From: Mycolicibacterium cosmeticum
GTDB lineage: Bacteria > Actinomycetota > Actinomycetes > Mycobacteriales > Mycobacteriaceae
Direction of reading: 5' to 3'
Assembly: GCF_000613185.1 (NCBI RefSeq)
Contig: NZ_CCBB010000003.1
Span: 1,798,001 to 1,862,000 of the forward strand
Length of the DNA: 64,000 bases
Shown here: one piece after another, positions 18,746-28,024 of the stretch
How the letters are laid out: each line of letters starts with the position of its first letter
How positions within the stretch are numbered: position 1 is the first letter of the stretch
Program-made: the position numbers and the translations under genes
Notes under the pieces: generated by a model
Told to the model about the DNA's origin: nothing
Seen by the model: the letters and a program-made list of their open reading frames with translations, nothing else
The model's database searches: none

Positions 18746-20854
18746 ATGACCAGGCAGCGAACCCGGCTGCGCACCGCCGCCGGGCGTGCGTTGCTGGGGT
18801 TGGCGGGGCCGGTGCTGGTGGCAGCCATGGTGCTGTACGCGGCACCCGCTTTCGCCACACCCGAGAGTGACGCGGATGCGGCGATCAGCGCAGCGTGGGA
18901 CGGCGCCGGTGGTGACACCGGTCCGCTGGGCGCCAAGGATGGCGGCGTCTACGCGGTCGGCGCGGGCTTCGGGCAGAACTTTGCCGGCGGCAAGATCTTC
19001 TTCACCCCGGAGACGGGTGCGCACATCATGACGGGCGCGATCCTGGACAAGTACCAGTCCCTCGGCGGGCCGGCCGACAGCGATCTGGGTTTCCCGACCA
19101 TCGACGAGGGACCCGGCCGCGCACCCGACAGCCGCAACTCCACGTTCAGCGCGGCGGACAACCCGGTCATCTTCTGGACCCCGGACAACGGGGCGCGGGT
19201 GGTGCGCGGGCCGATCAACGCCGCATGGGACAAGCTCGGCGGTTCGGCCGCGGTGCTCGGGGTGCCGTCCGGGGACGAGACCTCGCGCGGCGACGTGATC
19301 TCCCAGCAGTTCACCGGTGGCGAGGTGTCGTGGAACCGGAAGACCAAGCAGTTCACCACCACCCCGCCCGAGCTGGCCGACCAGCTGGCCGGGCTGGAGG
19401 TGCCCTCGGACGCCACCTCGGAGATCGCCGCGGCGCGCCGCGCGGCCGGTGGTGCGCTCGGCCCGCTGGGTGCCCCGGACGGCGGGCAGTACGCGATCGG
19501 CTCCGACGGCGTCGGCCAGAACTTCGCCGGCGGCAAGATCTTCTACAGCCCGGCCACCGGTGCCAATGTGGTGACCGGGCAGGTGCTGGCCAAATACGAG
19601 AGCGTCGGTGGCCCGACCGGCGACCTGGGATTCCCGACGGCCAGCGAGGCCGACGGGGGACTGGCGCCGGCCAGCCGTTTCGTGCCCTTCGCCGCCGCGG
19701 ACCAACCCGTCATCTTCTGGACGCCCGACTTCGGTGCGGTGATCGTGCGCGGGGCGATGAACGCCGCCTGGCAGAAACTCGGCGGGGCGACCGGCGAATT
19801 GGGCGCCCCCAAGAGCGACCAAACCGAGAACGGTGACGTCATCAGCCAGCAGTTCAGCGGCGGCAGCATCTCCTGGAATCGGGCGACGCACACCTTCACC
19901 ACCGAACCCGCGAACCTGCAGTCGCAGCTGGCCGGACTCGAGGTGCCCGGCGCGGATGCGCCGAAGGCACCGGCCGCCGAGCCCACCGGTGACAACGGCA
20001 ACAAGTGGTACACGTGGAGCTGGTGGTGGCTGCTGGGCCTGATCCCGCTGCTGGCGTTGATCGGCCTGATCGTGGTGGCGGTGCTGCGCAATCGGCGTTC
20101 CCGCGCCGACCAGTTCGCCGGCGAGCACTACGACGAGTACGAGTCCGGTTACCACGAGGGTTACGAGCACGCCGGTTATGACGGTGCCGGATATGACCAG
20201 GCCGATTTCGACAGGGCCGGTCGCGACCCGGCCGGATTCGATGAGGCCGGGTTCGATGAGGCTGGGTTCGATGAGGCCGGCTACGACTCGCACGAGCCCG
20301 ACGACTACGAGAGCGGCCCGGCCGGCTTCGGCCAGGAACCCGGTGGATATTCGCCGCAGAGCCCGTGGGCGCTGTCGGTGCCCCGAGCCGGAGACGCCCC
20401 CGACGCCCCCGACACCGACGACGATGGCGATGACGCCGACTTCGTCGACACGGCGCCGACGCGTATCGAATCCGACGTCCCGGCCGAGGCCCCGGAGGAA
20501 GCCGCCGCAGAACCCACCGCAGAACCGGCGGCCGACACCGACAGCGAACCGCCGACGACGGGAGTGAGCCTGGTGGGGGGTCTGCCGCCCATTCCGCGCT
20601 CCACCTATGAACCCGATTTCCCCAGCGGGCGGCACGCGGCCATCCAGATCGAGGAGCCGGACCCGGCGCGCACCTCGGTGCGGCCGGCCGGCAGTGATCC
20701 GTTCCGCGCACCCGACGGCTACCTGGTCAAGGCCGATACCGGCACCGGCCTGTACTGGACTCCGGGAACGCCCGGTTACGACCAGACGCCGGCCGAGATC
20801 TGGTTCGCCAGTGAGGAATTCGCCGTGACGAACGGATTCGTCCGGGCCGACTGA
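18746..20854 (+). CDS. LGFP-repeat membrane-anchored envelope protein (Rv2721c-like)
   Basis: 702 residues. A signal peptide (about 1-32, ending AAPAFA) is followed by two large blocks of LGFP-type repeats (about 35-240 and 245-400) marked by GGPADSDLGFPT, LGGSAAVLGVP, GDLGFPTASE and GATGELGAP. A transmembrane helix (WWWLLGLIPLLALIGLIVVAVL) lies near 425-450. The C-terminal 250 residues are acidic, with a run of five-residue repeats of the form AG(F/Y)Dx near 470-515. LGFP repeats in corynebacterial mycolyltransferases bind the cell wall, so the extracellular part probably does so. The tail should be cytoplasmic. GGGAGG precedes the ATG. Confidence 0.85.
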   Translation: MTRQRTRLRTAAGRALLGLAGPVLVAAMVLYAAPAFATPESDADAAISAAWDGAGGDTGPLGAKDGGVYAVGAGFGQNFAGGKIFFTPETGAHIMTGAILDKYQSLGGPADSDLGFPTIDEGPGRAPDSRNSTFSAADNPVIFWTPDNGARVVRGPINAAWDKLGGSAAVLGVPSGDETSRGDVISQQFTGGEVSWNRKTKQFTTTPPELADQLAGLEVPSDATSEIAAARRAAGGALGPLGAPDGGQYAIGSDGVGQNFAGGKIFYSPATGANVVTGQVLAKYESVGGPTGDLGFPTASEADGGLAPASRFVPFAAADQPVIFWTPDFGAVIVRGAMNAAWQKLGGATGELGAPKSDQTENGDVISQQFSGGSISWNRATHTFTTEPANLQSQLAGLEVPGADAPKAPAAEPTGDNGNKWYTWSWWWLLGLIPLLALIGLIVVAVLRNRRSRADQFAGEHYDEYESGYHEGYEHAGYDGAGYDQADFDRAGRDPAGFDEAGFDEAGFDEAGYDSHEPDDYESGPAGFGQEPGGYSPQSPWALSVPRAGDAPDAPDTDDDGDDADFVDTAPTRIESDVPAEAPEEAAAEPTAEPAADTDSEPPTTGVSLVGGLPPIPRSTYEPDFPSGRHAAIQIEEPDPARTSVRPAGSDPFRAPDGYLVKADTGTGLYWTPGTPGYDQTPAEIWFASEEFAVTNGFVRAD

Positions 20855-20861
20855 GGGCCCG

Positions 20862-21536
20862 TCAGATCTTGCGGATGACGGTCACAACCTTGCCCAGCAC
20901 GACCGCGTCGTTGCCGGGGATGGGGTCGAACGCCGGGTTGTGCGGCATCAGCCAGACCTGACCGCGCGTCCGCTTGAAGGTCTTGACGGTGGCCTCACCG
21001 TCGATCATGGCTGCGACGATATCGCCGTTGTCGGCGACGTTCTGTTGCCGGACCACCACCCAGTCGCCGTCGCAGATGGCGGCGTCCACCATCGACTCGC
21101 CGACCACCTTCAGCAGGAACAGCGAGCCCTCGCCGACCAGTTCGCGCGGCAGCGGGAAGACATCCTCGACGGCCTCCTCGGCCAGGATCGGCCCGCCGGC
21201 CGCGATCCGGCCCAACACCGGCACGAAGGTGGGCTCGGGCAGGGCATCGGAACCGGCGACATCGGTGGCAACGATCGGGGTCACCGCGTCGTCGGCGCCG
21301 CGGACGTCCACCGCGCGCGGGCGGTTGGGATCGCGGCGCAGGTAGCCCTTGCGTTCCAGGGTGCGCAGCTGGTGTGCCACCGATGACGTGGACGTCAGAC
21401 CGACCGCGTCCCCGATCTCGCGGATGCTGGGCGGATACCCGCGACTGGTGACCGACGCGCGGATGACCTCGAGGATCGTGCGCTGCCGCTCGGTGAGGCC
21501 CGACCGCGGTTCAGGGGTGTCGGTGTGCTCGCTCAT
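20862..21536 (-). CDS. lexA: SOS repressor LexA
   Basis: 224 residues. The winged HTH ([20 protein letters not shown] through [16 protein letters not shown]) is followed by the S24-type autoprotease domain. Cleavage site Ala113-Gly114 sits in GRIAAGG; the catalytic dyad is Ser148 (GESMVD) and Lys185 (TVKTFK). RecA-stimulated self-cleavage derepresses the SOS regulon. An SOS box (21569-21584) lies 33 bases upstream, consistent with autoregulation. The ATG at 21536 follows a TAGATT hexamer by 7 bases, suggesting a leaderless message; a longer in-frame reading to 21572 would run through the promoter and is disfavoured. Confidence 0.96.
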   Translation of the reverse strand: MSEHTDTPEPRSGLTERQRTILEVIRASVTSRGYPPSIREIGDAVGLTSTSSVAHQLRTLERKGYLRRDPNRPRAVDVRGADDAVTPIVATDVAGSDALPEPTFVPVLGRIAAGGPILAEEAVEDVFPLPRELVGEGSLFLLKVVGESMVDAAICDGDWVVVRQQNVADNGDIVAAMIDGEATVKTFKRTRGQVWLMPHNPAFDPIPGNDAVVLGKVVTVIRKI

Positions 21537-21543
21537 GGCGCCG

Positions 21544-21549
21544 AATCTA
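21544..21549 (-). promoter_or_regulatory. Candidate -10 element (TAGATT) of leaderless lexA
   Basis: TAGATT on the minus strand is followed by 7 bases and the lexA ATG at 21536. The SOS box covers the corresponding -35 area. Confidence 0.45.
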
Positions 21550-21568
21550 GTCGCACCGCCTACATTAA

Positions 21569-21584
21569 TCAAACATGTGTTCGA
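21569..21584. promoter_or_regulatory. LexA-binding SOS box of lexA
   Basis: TCAAAC-ATGT-GTTCGA matches the mycobacterial SOS box TCGAAC-N4-GTTCGA with one mismatch. It lies 33 bases upstream of the lexA start and allows feedback repression. Confidence 0.8.
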
Positions 21585-21659
21585 GGCGTGTCGGCATCGG
21601 CGCCGGTCTGTGGCCCTTGTTGCTGAAGTGACCTGTGCGACCTGTGTGACATCTCAGAC

Positions 21660-21682
21660 TTGTCGGTGGGTGCCTTTATCGT
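21660..21682 (+). promoter_or_regulatory. RecA-independent (PafBC-type) DNA-damage promoter of chiZ
   Basis: TTGTCGGTG, exactly 8 bases, then TATCGT: a full match to the RecA_NDp motif tTGTCRgtg-N8-TAnnnT described for mycobacterial RecA-independent damage-inducible promoters. It is 103 bases upstream of the chiZ ATG. Two 9-base direct repeats GACCTGTG(C/T) lie just upstream, near 21630-21648. Confidence 0.75.
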
Positions 21683-21692
21683 TTGCAACAGT

Positions 21693-21708
21693 TCGATCAC
21701 ATGTTCTA
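21693..21708. promoter_or_regulatory. Candidate SOS box 1 of chiZ
   Basis: TCGATC-ACAT-GTTCTA has one mismatch in each half of the LexA consensus. It lies just downstream of the PafBC-type promoter. Confidence 0.5.
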
Positions 21709-21712
21709 CCGA

Positions 21713-21728
21713 TCGAACACCTGATCGA
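21713..21728. promoter_or_regulatory. Candidate SOS box 2 of chiZ
   Basis: TCGAAC-ACCT-GATCGA has a perfect left half and one mismatch on the right. It is the best of the three tandem boxes and starts 20 bases after the first. Confidence 0.65.
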
Positions 21729-21734
21729 CTATCT

Positions 21735-21750
21735 TCGAACACAAGAGCGA
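21735..21750. promoter_or_regulatory. Candidate SOS box 3 of chiZ (weak)
   Basis: TCGAAC-ACAA-GAGCGA has a perfect left half and two mismatches on the right. It starts 22 bases after box 2, on about the same helical face. Confidence 0.35.
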
Positions 21751-21784
21751 ACGACCGGCAGGAAACCCCAGGAAAGGCGAAACG

Positions 21785-22327
21785 ATGACCGTCATGGACA
21801 CCCGATTCGGCACCGAATTCGATGATGCGTTCGATCCCCGCTTCGATTCTGCGTTCGAGGACCGTGAGTTCGGCCGGGCCCGGGTGGCGGTCCGCCGGCC
21901 CGCCCCAGCCGAGGTGTGGCCGCTGCCGCGTGACGTCGTCGTGCGCCGCCGCCGGCCCCAGGTGCGTCGGCCGGCAGGGGCGGCGTTCGGTTACCGGGGC
22001 ACCGGCGTGCTGATGTCGCGGGCGTCGCGCCGCCGACGCCCGATCACCCCGGTCACCACGGTGGTGCTGGCATTGATCGCCGCGGCGATCACGGTATGGC
22101 TGGGTCTGGTCGCCCAGGTGGGTGGCGGCGTCGGCGACACCGCGGTGCAGGTGCCCACCCGGCTCTCGGTCGTCCAGGTCGAGGCAGGGGAGACGCTGCA
22201 GCACGTCGCGCAGCGGGTGGCGCCCGACGCGCCGGTGAACTCCGTGGTGGACCGCATCAAGGAGCTCAACAAGCTGGACTCGAGCTCGGTGCTGGCCGGC
22301 CAGACCCTCATTGCGCCGATCGGCTGA
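21785..22327 (+). CDS. chiZ: DNA-damage-induced cell-division inhibitor/cell-wall hydrolase ChiZ (Rv2719c-like), LysM protein
   Basis: 180 residues. An Arg/Pro-rich cytoplasmic N-terminus (about 1-85) is followed by one transmembrane helix ([23 protein letters not shown], about 89-111) and a short periplasmic LysM domain ([20 protein letters not shown], then [19 protein letters not shown]). The M. tuberculosis homologue is damage-induced, hydrolyses cell wall and perturbs FtsZ ring assembly. The control region here combines a PafBC-type promoter with up to three LexA boxes. AGGAAAGG lies about 8 bases before the ATG. It diverges from lexA, as in other mycobacteria. Confidence 0.9.
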   Translation: MTVMDTRFGTEFDDAFDPRFDSAFEDREFGRARVAVRRPAPAEVWPLPRDVVVRRRRPQVRRPAGAAFGYRGTGVLMSRASRRRRPITPVTTVVLALIAAAITVWLGLVAQVGGGVGDTAVQVPTRLSVVQVEAGETLQHVAQRVAPDAPVNSVVDRIKELNKLDSSSVLAGQTLIAPIG

Positions 22328-22401
22328 GCTGCCCGAGCGTGGTGCAGGTAGGCTCGGAGGCGTTCGATCTGGTCGACATGCGGCACGGCGAAGGAGCGGT
22401 G

Positions 22402-22866
22402 ATGCACTGTCCGTTCTGCCGCCACCCGGATTCCCGTGTCGTCGATTCCCGTGAGACCGACGAGGGCCAGGCCATCCGCCGCCGGCGTTCGTGCCCGGAA
22501 TGCGGCCGCCGCTTCACCACCGTGGAGACCGCCGTGCTGGCCGTGGTGAAACGCAGCGGGGTCACCGAACCGTTCAGCCGCGAGAAGGTCATCAAGGGCG
22601 TGCGCCGCGCCTGCCAGGGCCGCCAGGTCGACGACGACGCACTCAATCTGCTGGCCCAACAGGTGGAGGACGCCGTCCGGGCCGCGGGCTCACCCGAAAT
22701 TCCCAGCCACGAGGTCGGACTGGCCATCCTCGGACCGCTACGCGAGCTCGACGAGGTGGCCTACCTGAGGTTCGCCTCGGTATACCGGTCGTTCAGCTCG
22801 GCCGAAGACTTCGAGCGCGAGATCGCCGAACTGCGCGCTCACCGCCGGGTGAGCAGCCCCGGCTGA
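22402..22866 (+). CDS. nrdR: Ribonucleotide reductase regulator NrdR
   Basis: 154 residues. The N-terminal zinc ribbon uses C3, C6, C31 and C34 (HCPFC and CPECG), followed by an ATP-cone ([17 protein letters not shown] onward). NrdR senses the ATP/dATP state and represses ribonucleotide reductase genes. It is convergent with phzF and directly follows chiZ on the same strand. AAGGAG precedes the ATG at 22402; an in-frame ATG eight codons earlier would displace the usual MHCPFC start and is rejected. Confidence 0.95.
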   Translation: MHCPFCRHPDSRVVDSRETDEGQAIRRRRSCPECGRRFTTVETAVLAVVKRSGVTEPFSREKVIKGVRRACQGRQVDDDALNLLAQQVEDAVRAAGSPEIPSHEVGLAILGPLRELDEVAYLRFASVYRSFSSAEDFEREIAELRAHRRVSSPG

Positions 22867-22882
22867 CCATCCACCTGTTCCG

Positions 22883-23584
22883 TCAGTCCAGCAGCGTATT
22901 GCCGTCGTGCACGACGCGCCCGCCGACCTTCACCCAGCCCTGCGGATCCCACCAGGTGTCGATCAGTGACCCCTTGCCCTGGATGATGTGCAGATCCCGG
23001 CTGAGATAGTCGGTCATGCGGACCGCCGCCGCGCCGGTCGCCTCATCCTCGACGATGCCCAGATTCGGGGCGAACATCCGCGACCGCAGCTCGCCGGGCG
23101 CGGCGTCGGTCCACGCCCAGATGTAGTGCTCGGCATCGCCGGTGTAGTCGGCCGGGTCGGCCGCCAGCACGTCGTCGACCGACGCCAGGTCGTAGATCGC
23201 GAACTCGGGCGCCCATTCGGCCCGCGCGCTGATCACGGTGAGGTCCGCGCCGGCGTCGTCGGTGCGGTACTCGACCTGCACCAGCCCGGCCGGCACCTGC
23301 AGGGTCCGGACCGGGATGCCGCGTGCGCGCAGCCACCACGCCGCGCCGACGGTCGGATGCCCGGCGAACGGGAGTTCGACGGCGGGGGTGAAGATGTGCG
23401 CGCTCGCCGTCGTCGCGCCCGGGGCGGGCACGTCGATGAAAATTGTTTCGCTGTAGCCCAATTCGGTGGCCACCCGCTGCCGGTCGGCCGGGTCGACGGC
23501 CGCGGCGTCGACCACGCCGAGCGGATTGCCGAACTCGCCTTCGGGATTGGTGAACACTCGCAGCACGCTCACGTCGACCGCCAT
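22883..23584 (-). CDS. PhzF-family isomerase/epimerase-like protein
   Basis: 233 residues with PhzF hallmarks: the opening [19 protein letters not shown], the probable catalytic Glu in [19 protein letters not shown], and the late [20 protein letters not shown]. Family members catalyse proton shifts on small metabolites; the substrate is unknown. It sits at the Rv2716 position; the nitrobindin-like gene between nrdR and phzF in M. tuberculosis is missing. A TACGAT hexamer ends 7 bases before the ATG, suggesting a leaderless transcript. Confidence 0.85.
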   Translation of the reverse strand: MAVDVSVLRVFTNPEGEFGNPLGVVDAAAVDPADRQRVATELGYSETIFIDVPAPGATTASAHIFTPAVELPFAGHPTVGAAWWLRARGIPVRTLQVPAGLVQVEYRTDDAGADLTVISARAEWAPEFAIYDLASVDDVLAADPADYTGDAEHYIWAWTDAAPGELRSRMFAPNLGIVEDEATGAAAVRMTDYLSRDLHIIQGKGSLIDTWWDPQGWVKVGGRVVHDGNTLLD

Positions 23585-23591
23585 GCACCCG

Positions 23592-23597
23592 ATCGTA
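23592..23597 (-). promoter_or_regulatory. Candidate -10 element (TACGAT) of leaderless phzF-like gene
   Basis: TACGAT on the minus strand is followed by 7 bases and the ATG at 23584. Confidence 0.45.
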
Positions 23598-23611
23598 GGC
23601 GTGATCGCGCG

Positions 23612-24643
23612 TCAGGTGGCGCTTCGCTCGTCCCCGCCGATCGCGTCGAGCACCGCCACCCGGGTGTCCAGCGGCCCGCTGATCGCCTTCTCGCTGATGC
23701 CCGAACGCAACAATTCGCGCAGCAAGTCCTGGTCATAGCGGGCCGGCTGGGTCGAGTCGATGAAGCGCTCGACGATCGCGACGAACCGGTCGGGATCGTC
23801 GTGGAACGGAAAATGCCCGGACCCGTCGAAGATGTCCAACTGTGATCCGGGCATGGCCGAATGGGCCAGGTGGGCATGGCTGACCGGGATCACCGAATCG
23901 TGCTTGCCCCAAACGAGCTGAACCGGAACCGATTCGGTCAAATAACATCGATCCAGCATGGTGACCACCTGGCCGCGCCAGTCCACCACCGCCCGCAAGG
24001 TCCGCGCGAACGCCGACGACGCGGTGGGCTCGGGCAGGTCGTTGAGCACCCGCAACACATCCGGTAGGTCGCGTCCCACCCCGGTCGAACCGAACAGCGT
24101 CCCGCCGATCCGCCCGGCCGCCTGCAGGGCGGGCAACACCAACGGCAACCGCAACAGGGCCAAGGCCTCGCTGCCCATCGGCAGCGACGCGATCCGAAGG
24201 GCGATGTTCACGTCCTTGGTGACCCCGCCGGAGCCCACCAGCACCAGCCGGTCGACCAACTGCGGGAACTGGTAGGCGAACTGCATCGCCACGCCGCCGC
24301 CCAGCGAGTGACCCACCACCGTGACGCGGTCGACATCGAGCACCGACAACAGATCGCGCATCCCGTTGGCGTACGCGGCAACCGAGTAATCCGCCCGCGG
24401 CTTGTCGGACTGACCGTGGCCCAGCAGATCCGGCGCGATCACGGTGAACCGCTGCGCGAGGGCGGCCTGCACGGTGTGCCAGGTCGTCGAGTTGTCACCG
24501 ATGCCGTGGATCAGCAGGATCGCCGGTCCGGACCCGCAGATCCGGAACGCGCGGCGGTAACCGTGGATGGTGCGGAACTGCAGGGTGGGCGTGGTCTCCC
24601 GCACCGGCCGAAGCTTGGTTTTCCGTTCGGTCATCTCCGCCAT
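23612..24643 (-). CDS. Alpha/beta-fold hydrolase (Rv2715-like)
   Basis: 343 residues. An alpha/beta hydrolase with oxyanion segment LLIHGIGDNS, APDLLGHGQSDKP, nucleophile elbow VVGHSLGGG (Ser), acid around VWGKHDSVIPV and catalytic His in DGSGHFPFHDDP. It probably hydrolyses an ester or C-C bond; the substrate is unknown. No signal peptide is seen. GGAAGG lies just before the ATG at 24643; the ATG three codons later is an alternative. The gene follows the PAC2 gene on the same strand with a 34-base gap, so the two are likely co-transcribed. Confidence 0.85.
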   Translation of the reverse strand: MAEMTERKTKLRPVRETTPTLQFRTIHGYRRAFRICGSGPAILLIHGIGDNSTTWHTVQAALAQRFTVIAPDLLGHGQSDKPRADYSVAAYANGMRDLLSVLDVDRVTVVGHSLGGGVAMQFAYQFPQLVDRLVLVGSGGVTKDVNIALRIASLPMGSEALALLRLPLVLPALQAAGRIGGTLFGSTGVGRDLPDVLRVLNDLPEPTASSAFARTLRAVVDWRGQVVTMLDRCYLTESVPVQLVWGKHDSVIPVSHAHLAHSAMPGSQLDIFDGSGHFPFHDDPDRFVAIVERFIDSTQPARYDQDLLRELLRSGISEKAISGPLDTRVAVLDAIGGDERSAT

Positions 24644-24677
24644 GTCCTTCCCGACCTCGATGCCGAACCGGTATCGG

Positions 24678-25679
24678 CTAGCTGTCGTCCTGATTGTCAG
24701 GGAACCCGTCGGAGAAGCCTTCTCTGAACTTGTCGTTCGCCTGCTGTGCCAGGAACCGCTCGAACTCCGCACCCAACTCGTCGCCGCTGGGCAGATCCTC
24801 GTCGCGGGCTAACAACGACCGGTTTTCCTGAGCGGCGACGAATGCATCGTACTGGCGCTCCAATGCCGTCACCACCTGAGCGACCTCGGCGCTCGCGGCC
24901 ACCTGCTCGTTGATCTTGGTGTGCACCTCAGCGGCGGCTTCGCCGAGCGCATCGAGGGGGATCTGCAGTCCGGCGCAGCGGGCGACCTCGGTCAGCAGGG
25001 TCTCCGCGGCCGGCGGATAGGGAGTTTGCGCCAGGTAGTGCGGCACATGCACGGTGAAGCCCAGCGCGTCGTGGCCGTGCTGGCCCATCCGGAACTCCAG
25101 CAGGTTCGACACGCTCGCCGGCACCTGGACCTCGCCGACCCACGGGGTGTACTCGCTGATGAGTTCCTTGTTGGTCGAATGCGCGGTGAGCGTCACCGGC
25201 CGGGTGTGCGGCACCGCCATCGGGATGGTGCCCAGCCCGATCACCTGACGGACGCCGAGCCGTTCGGCCAACAGCCGCACCGCCGTGATGAAGCGTTCCC
25301 AGCGCAGGTCCGGCTCCAACCCGGCCAACAGCAGAAACGGGGTGCCGGTGCTGTCGCGAAGCGCGTACAGGTTCAGTTCGGGCTGGTCGTAGCTGGTGAA
25401 GTGATCGGTCTTGAAGGTCATCAGCGGTCGCCGCGACCGGTAGTCGAGCAGTTCGTCGATCGCGAACGAAGCCACCAGTTCGGTGTCGAGCGTGTCCTTC
25501 AGGTGCTGGGCGGCCAGCCGGACGGCGTGCCCCGCGTCCGAGAACCCCTCCAGCGCATGGATCAGCACCGGACCGCGCCCGTCCGACGCGGACAGTTGCG
25601 GGGCCGGGAACTCCAGCTCGTACATGCCCGTCTGGTCGGGTTGATAGTGCGGTTCCGGGTGACCTGATTGATCGACCAT
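24678..25679 (-). CDS. PAC2-family protein (Rv2714-like)
   Basis: 333-residue cytoplasmic protein of the PAC2 family, related to proteasome assembly chaperones. Conserved segments include LIHALEGFSDAGHAVRLAAQHL, LLLAGLEPDLRWERF, IGLGTIPMAVPHTRP and VHVPHYLAQTPYPPAA. An acidic helical C-terminus follows. The precise role in actinobacteria is unknown. A strong GGAGGTG precedes the ATG at 25679. Confidence 0.88.
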   Translation of the reverse strand: MVDQSGHPEPHYQPDQTGMYELEFPAPQLSASDGRGPVLIHALEGFSDAGHAVRLAAQHLKDTLDTELVASFAIDELLDYRSRRPLMTFKTDHFTSYDQPELNLYALRDSTGTPFLLLAGLEPDLRWERFITAVRLLAERLGVRQVIGLGTIPMAVPHTRPVTLTAHSTNKELISEYTPWVGEVQVPASVSNLLEFRMGQHGHDALGFTVHVPHYLAQTPYPPAAETLLTEVARCAGLQIPLDALGEAAAEVHTKINEQVAASAEVAQVVTALERQYDAFVAAQENRSLLARDEDLPSGDELGAEFERFLAQQANDKFREGFSDGFPDNQDDS

Positions 25680-25753
25680 GTGCTTCACCTCCTCTTCACC
25701 AGATTGTCTCGTATTTTGTCCTTCAAACAGCGTGCGGCCCCCGGCTATGCCCC

Positions 25754-25786
25754 CTCGACGCCCTCTCGATGCCCTCTCGATGCCCC
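25754..25786. repeat. Three tandem 11-base repeats
   Basis: CTCGACGCCCT, CTCGATGCCCT and CTCGATGCCCC follow one another without gaps in the 159-base divergent region between the PAC2 gene and the lipoprotein protease gene. The 11-base period is close to one helical turn. Confidence 0.6.
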
Positions 25787-25838
25787 CGCCGGATGTTCTC
25801 CCAGCGCTTTCACCAGGTTTGTCGGGCAGGATCATGAC

Positions 25839-26612
25839 GTGCGAATGACGATGTGGGTAACGGCGGTGGCGCTGGCCGGTGCGCTGGTCGCCGGCTGCGC
25901 GGCCGCGCCGCAGGCCCGTCGCTTCGCCACCGTCGAGGCCAGCACGCCCGAGGCCGTCCCGGTCGTTCCCGACCGCCGGATCGGCGCCCTCTTCGTCGGG
26001 GGCGGTGATCTGCACGCCTGCACCGCGGCGGTGCTGGACTCGCCGGCCGGTGACCTGATCCTGACGGCGGCGCACTGCCTGGACGGGGGCCCGGACGCGA
26101 CGTTCGCGGCCGGGTTCGCCGGCACCACCGACCCGGACCAGCTGTGGCACCTCGACACCATCTATCTGGACCCACGGTGGAGCGCGAACCAGAACCCCCG
26201 CGCCGACTTCGCCGTCGCGCGGGTCAGCCGGGACGGCGGCGGGTCGGTGGCGGCCGCGGTCGGAGGTGGCTTCCGGCTGGGGACGGCACCGGCCCCGGGC
26301 ACCGATGTCGCGGTCACCGGTTATCCGATGGGCGTGGGCGGCGGGCCGATCGGCTGTCACGCCCCCACCAGCACCACCAAGGCGGGCTACCCGTTGTTGC
26401 GGTGCGGTGGTCTGGTGGACGGCACCAGCGGCTCGCCGTGGCTGGTCGGTTCCACCATCACCGGTTTGACGGGCGGGCTCGACGGGGGCGGGTGCGCCGA
26501 AAACCTGTCCTATTCACCGCCGTTCGATCACACCGCCGAAGAACTGTTGCTCCGCGCGGAGGGACAGGGCCCCGGCGACCAGGCCCCGGACTCCTCGGCG
26601 CTGGACTGCTAA
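25839..26612 (+). CDS. Trypsin-like serine protease, predicted lipoprotein
   Basis: 257 residues. The signal peptide ends in a lipobox, LVAGC (Cys20), so the protein should be lipid-anchored outside the membrane. The catalytic triad is visible: His79 in LTAAHC, Asp123 in RADFAVARV and Ser197 in GTSGSP. Its paired cysteines resemble S1-type glutamyl-endopeptidase-like proteases. AGGA seven bases before the GTG at 25839 supports this start; ATG at 25845 is an alternative. It is not in the M. tuberculosis block between the Rv2714 and sthA positions, so it appears to be a lineage-specific insertion. Confidence 0.8.
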   Translation: MRMTMWVTAVALAGALVAGCAAAPQARRFATVEASTPEAVPVVPDRRIGALFVGGGDLHACTAAVLDSPAGDLILTAAHCLDGGPDATFAAGFAGTTDPDQLWHLDTIYLDPRWSANQNPRADFAVARVSRDGGGSVAAAVGGGFRLGTAPAPGTDVAVTGYPMGVGGGPIGCHAPTSTTKAGYPLLRCGGLVDGTSGSPWLVGSTITGLTGGLDGGGCAENLSYSPPFDHTAEELLLRAEGQGPGDQAPDSSALDC

Positions 26613-28024
26613 CGCTTGAACTGGCTCAGCGCGCGCAGCTTGTTCATCACGTCCAGCGCCGCCACCTTGTAGGCCTCGGAGAACGTCGGATAGTTGAACA
26701 CGGCGTCGACCAGGTATTCGACGGTGCCGCCGCAGCCCATCACGGCCTGCCCGATGTGCACCATCTCGGTGGCGTTGGTGCCGAAGATGTGCACCCCGAG
26801 CAGGCGCAGATCCTCGGTGGACACCAACAGTTTCAACATGCCGTAGGAGTCGCCGGCGATCTGACCGCGGGCCAGCTCGCGGTACCGCGACACACCGACC
26901 TCGTAGGGGATGGCGTCCTTGGTCAGATCCACCTCGGTGGCACCGACATAGGACACCTCCGGGATCGAGTAGATGCCGATCGGCTGCAGGTCCATCATGC
27001 CCTTGGTGGGCTCACCGAAGGCGTGGTAGGCGGCCAGGCGGCCCTGCTCCATCGAGGTGGCGGCCAGCGCGGGGAACCCGATCACGTCGCCGACGGCGTA
27101 GATGTGCTCGACCTTGGTGGCGAAGTTGTCGTCGACGAAGATGCGGCCCCGGTTGTCGGCCTCCAGACCGGCGTTGGCCAGGTCCAGGTGATCGGTCTGC
27201 CCCTGCCGCCCGGCGGAGTACATCACCGTCTCGGCGGGGATCTGCTTACCGCTGGCCAGCGTGGTCACGGTGCCGGCCGACCCGACATCGACCGCGGTCA
27301 CCTCCTCGCCGAACCGGAAGGTGACGGCCAGGTCGCGCAGGTGGAACCGCAGCGCCTCGACGATCTCCGGATCGCAGAATTCCAGCATCGACTCGCGCTT
27401 CTCCACCACCGTCACCTTGGTGCCCAGCGCGGCGAACATGGATGCGTACTCGATGCCGATCACCCCGGCGCCGACCACCACCATCGATGTCGGGATGGCC
27501 TTGAGGTCGAGGATGCCGTCGGAGTCGAGCACCCGGTTCTCGTCGAACTCGACACCGCTGGGCCGGGCCGGTTTGGTTCCGGTGGCGATGACGATGTTGG
27601 CGCCGCGGATGGTGATCCGCTCGGCTCGGCTGGGGTCGTCGACCAGCAGGGTGTGGTCGTCCACGAACCGGCCGTGCCCGACGTAGAGCTCGACCCGGTT
27701 GCGCATCAGCTGCGAGCGCACCACGTCGATCTCCTTGCCGATCACGTGCTGGGTGCGGGCCAACAGGTCGGCCGGGGTGATCTTCTCCTTCACCCGGTAG
27801 CTGGCGCCGTAGAGCTCACGCTGGCTCATCCCGGTGAGGTAGACGACGGCCTCACGCAGCGTCTTGGACGGGATCGTGCCGGTGTTGACGCAGACGCCGC
27901 CGAGCATCATGCCGCGCTCGATGACCGCCACCGATTTCCCCAGTTTGGCGGCGGCGATGGCCGCACGCTGACCGCCCGGACCGGAACCGATGACGACCAG
28001 GTCGTACTCCTGCATGGAACCCAT
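26609..28024 (-). CDS. sthA: Soluble pyridine nucleotide transhydrogenase SthA
   Basis: 471-residue flavoprotein transferring hydride between NADPH and NAD+. The FAD motif [20 protein letters not shown] is at 10-29. The disulfide-oxidoreductase segment reads GGVCVNTGT: Cys45 is kept but the second redox cysteine is Thr50, as expected for transhydrogenases. The NAD(P) motif [20 protein letters not shown] and the C-terminal dimer interface are intact. AGGA lies 8 bases before ATG 28024; ATG at 28015 would give the shorter form typical of relatives. The stop overlaps the protease gene end by four bases. Confidence 0.93.
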   Translation of the reverse strand: MGSMQEYDLVVIGSGPGGQRAAIAAAKLGKSVAVIERGMMLGGVCVNTGTIPSKTLREAVVYLTGMSQRELYGASYRVKEKITPADLLARTQHVIGKEIDVVRSQLMRNRVELYVGHGRFVDDHTLLVDDPSRAERITIRGANIVIATGTKPARPSGVEFDENRVLDSDGILDLKAIPTSMVVVGAGVIGIEYASMFAALGTKVTVVEKRESMLEFCDPEIVEALRFHLRDLAVTFRFGEEVTAVDVGSAGTVTTLASGKQIPAETVMYSAGRQGQTDHLDLANAGLEADNRGRIFVDDNFATKVEHIYAVGDVIGFPALAATSMEQGRLAAYHAFGEPTKGMMDLQPIGIYSIPEVSYVGATEVDLTKDAIPYEVGVSRYRELARGQIAGDSYGMLKLLVSTEDLRLLGVHIFGTNATEMVHIGQAVMGCGGTVEYLVDAVFNYPTFSEAYKVAALDVMNKLRALSQFKR

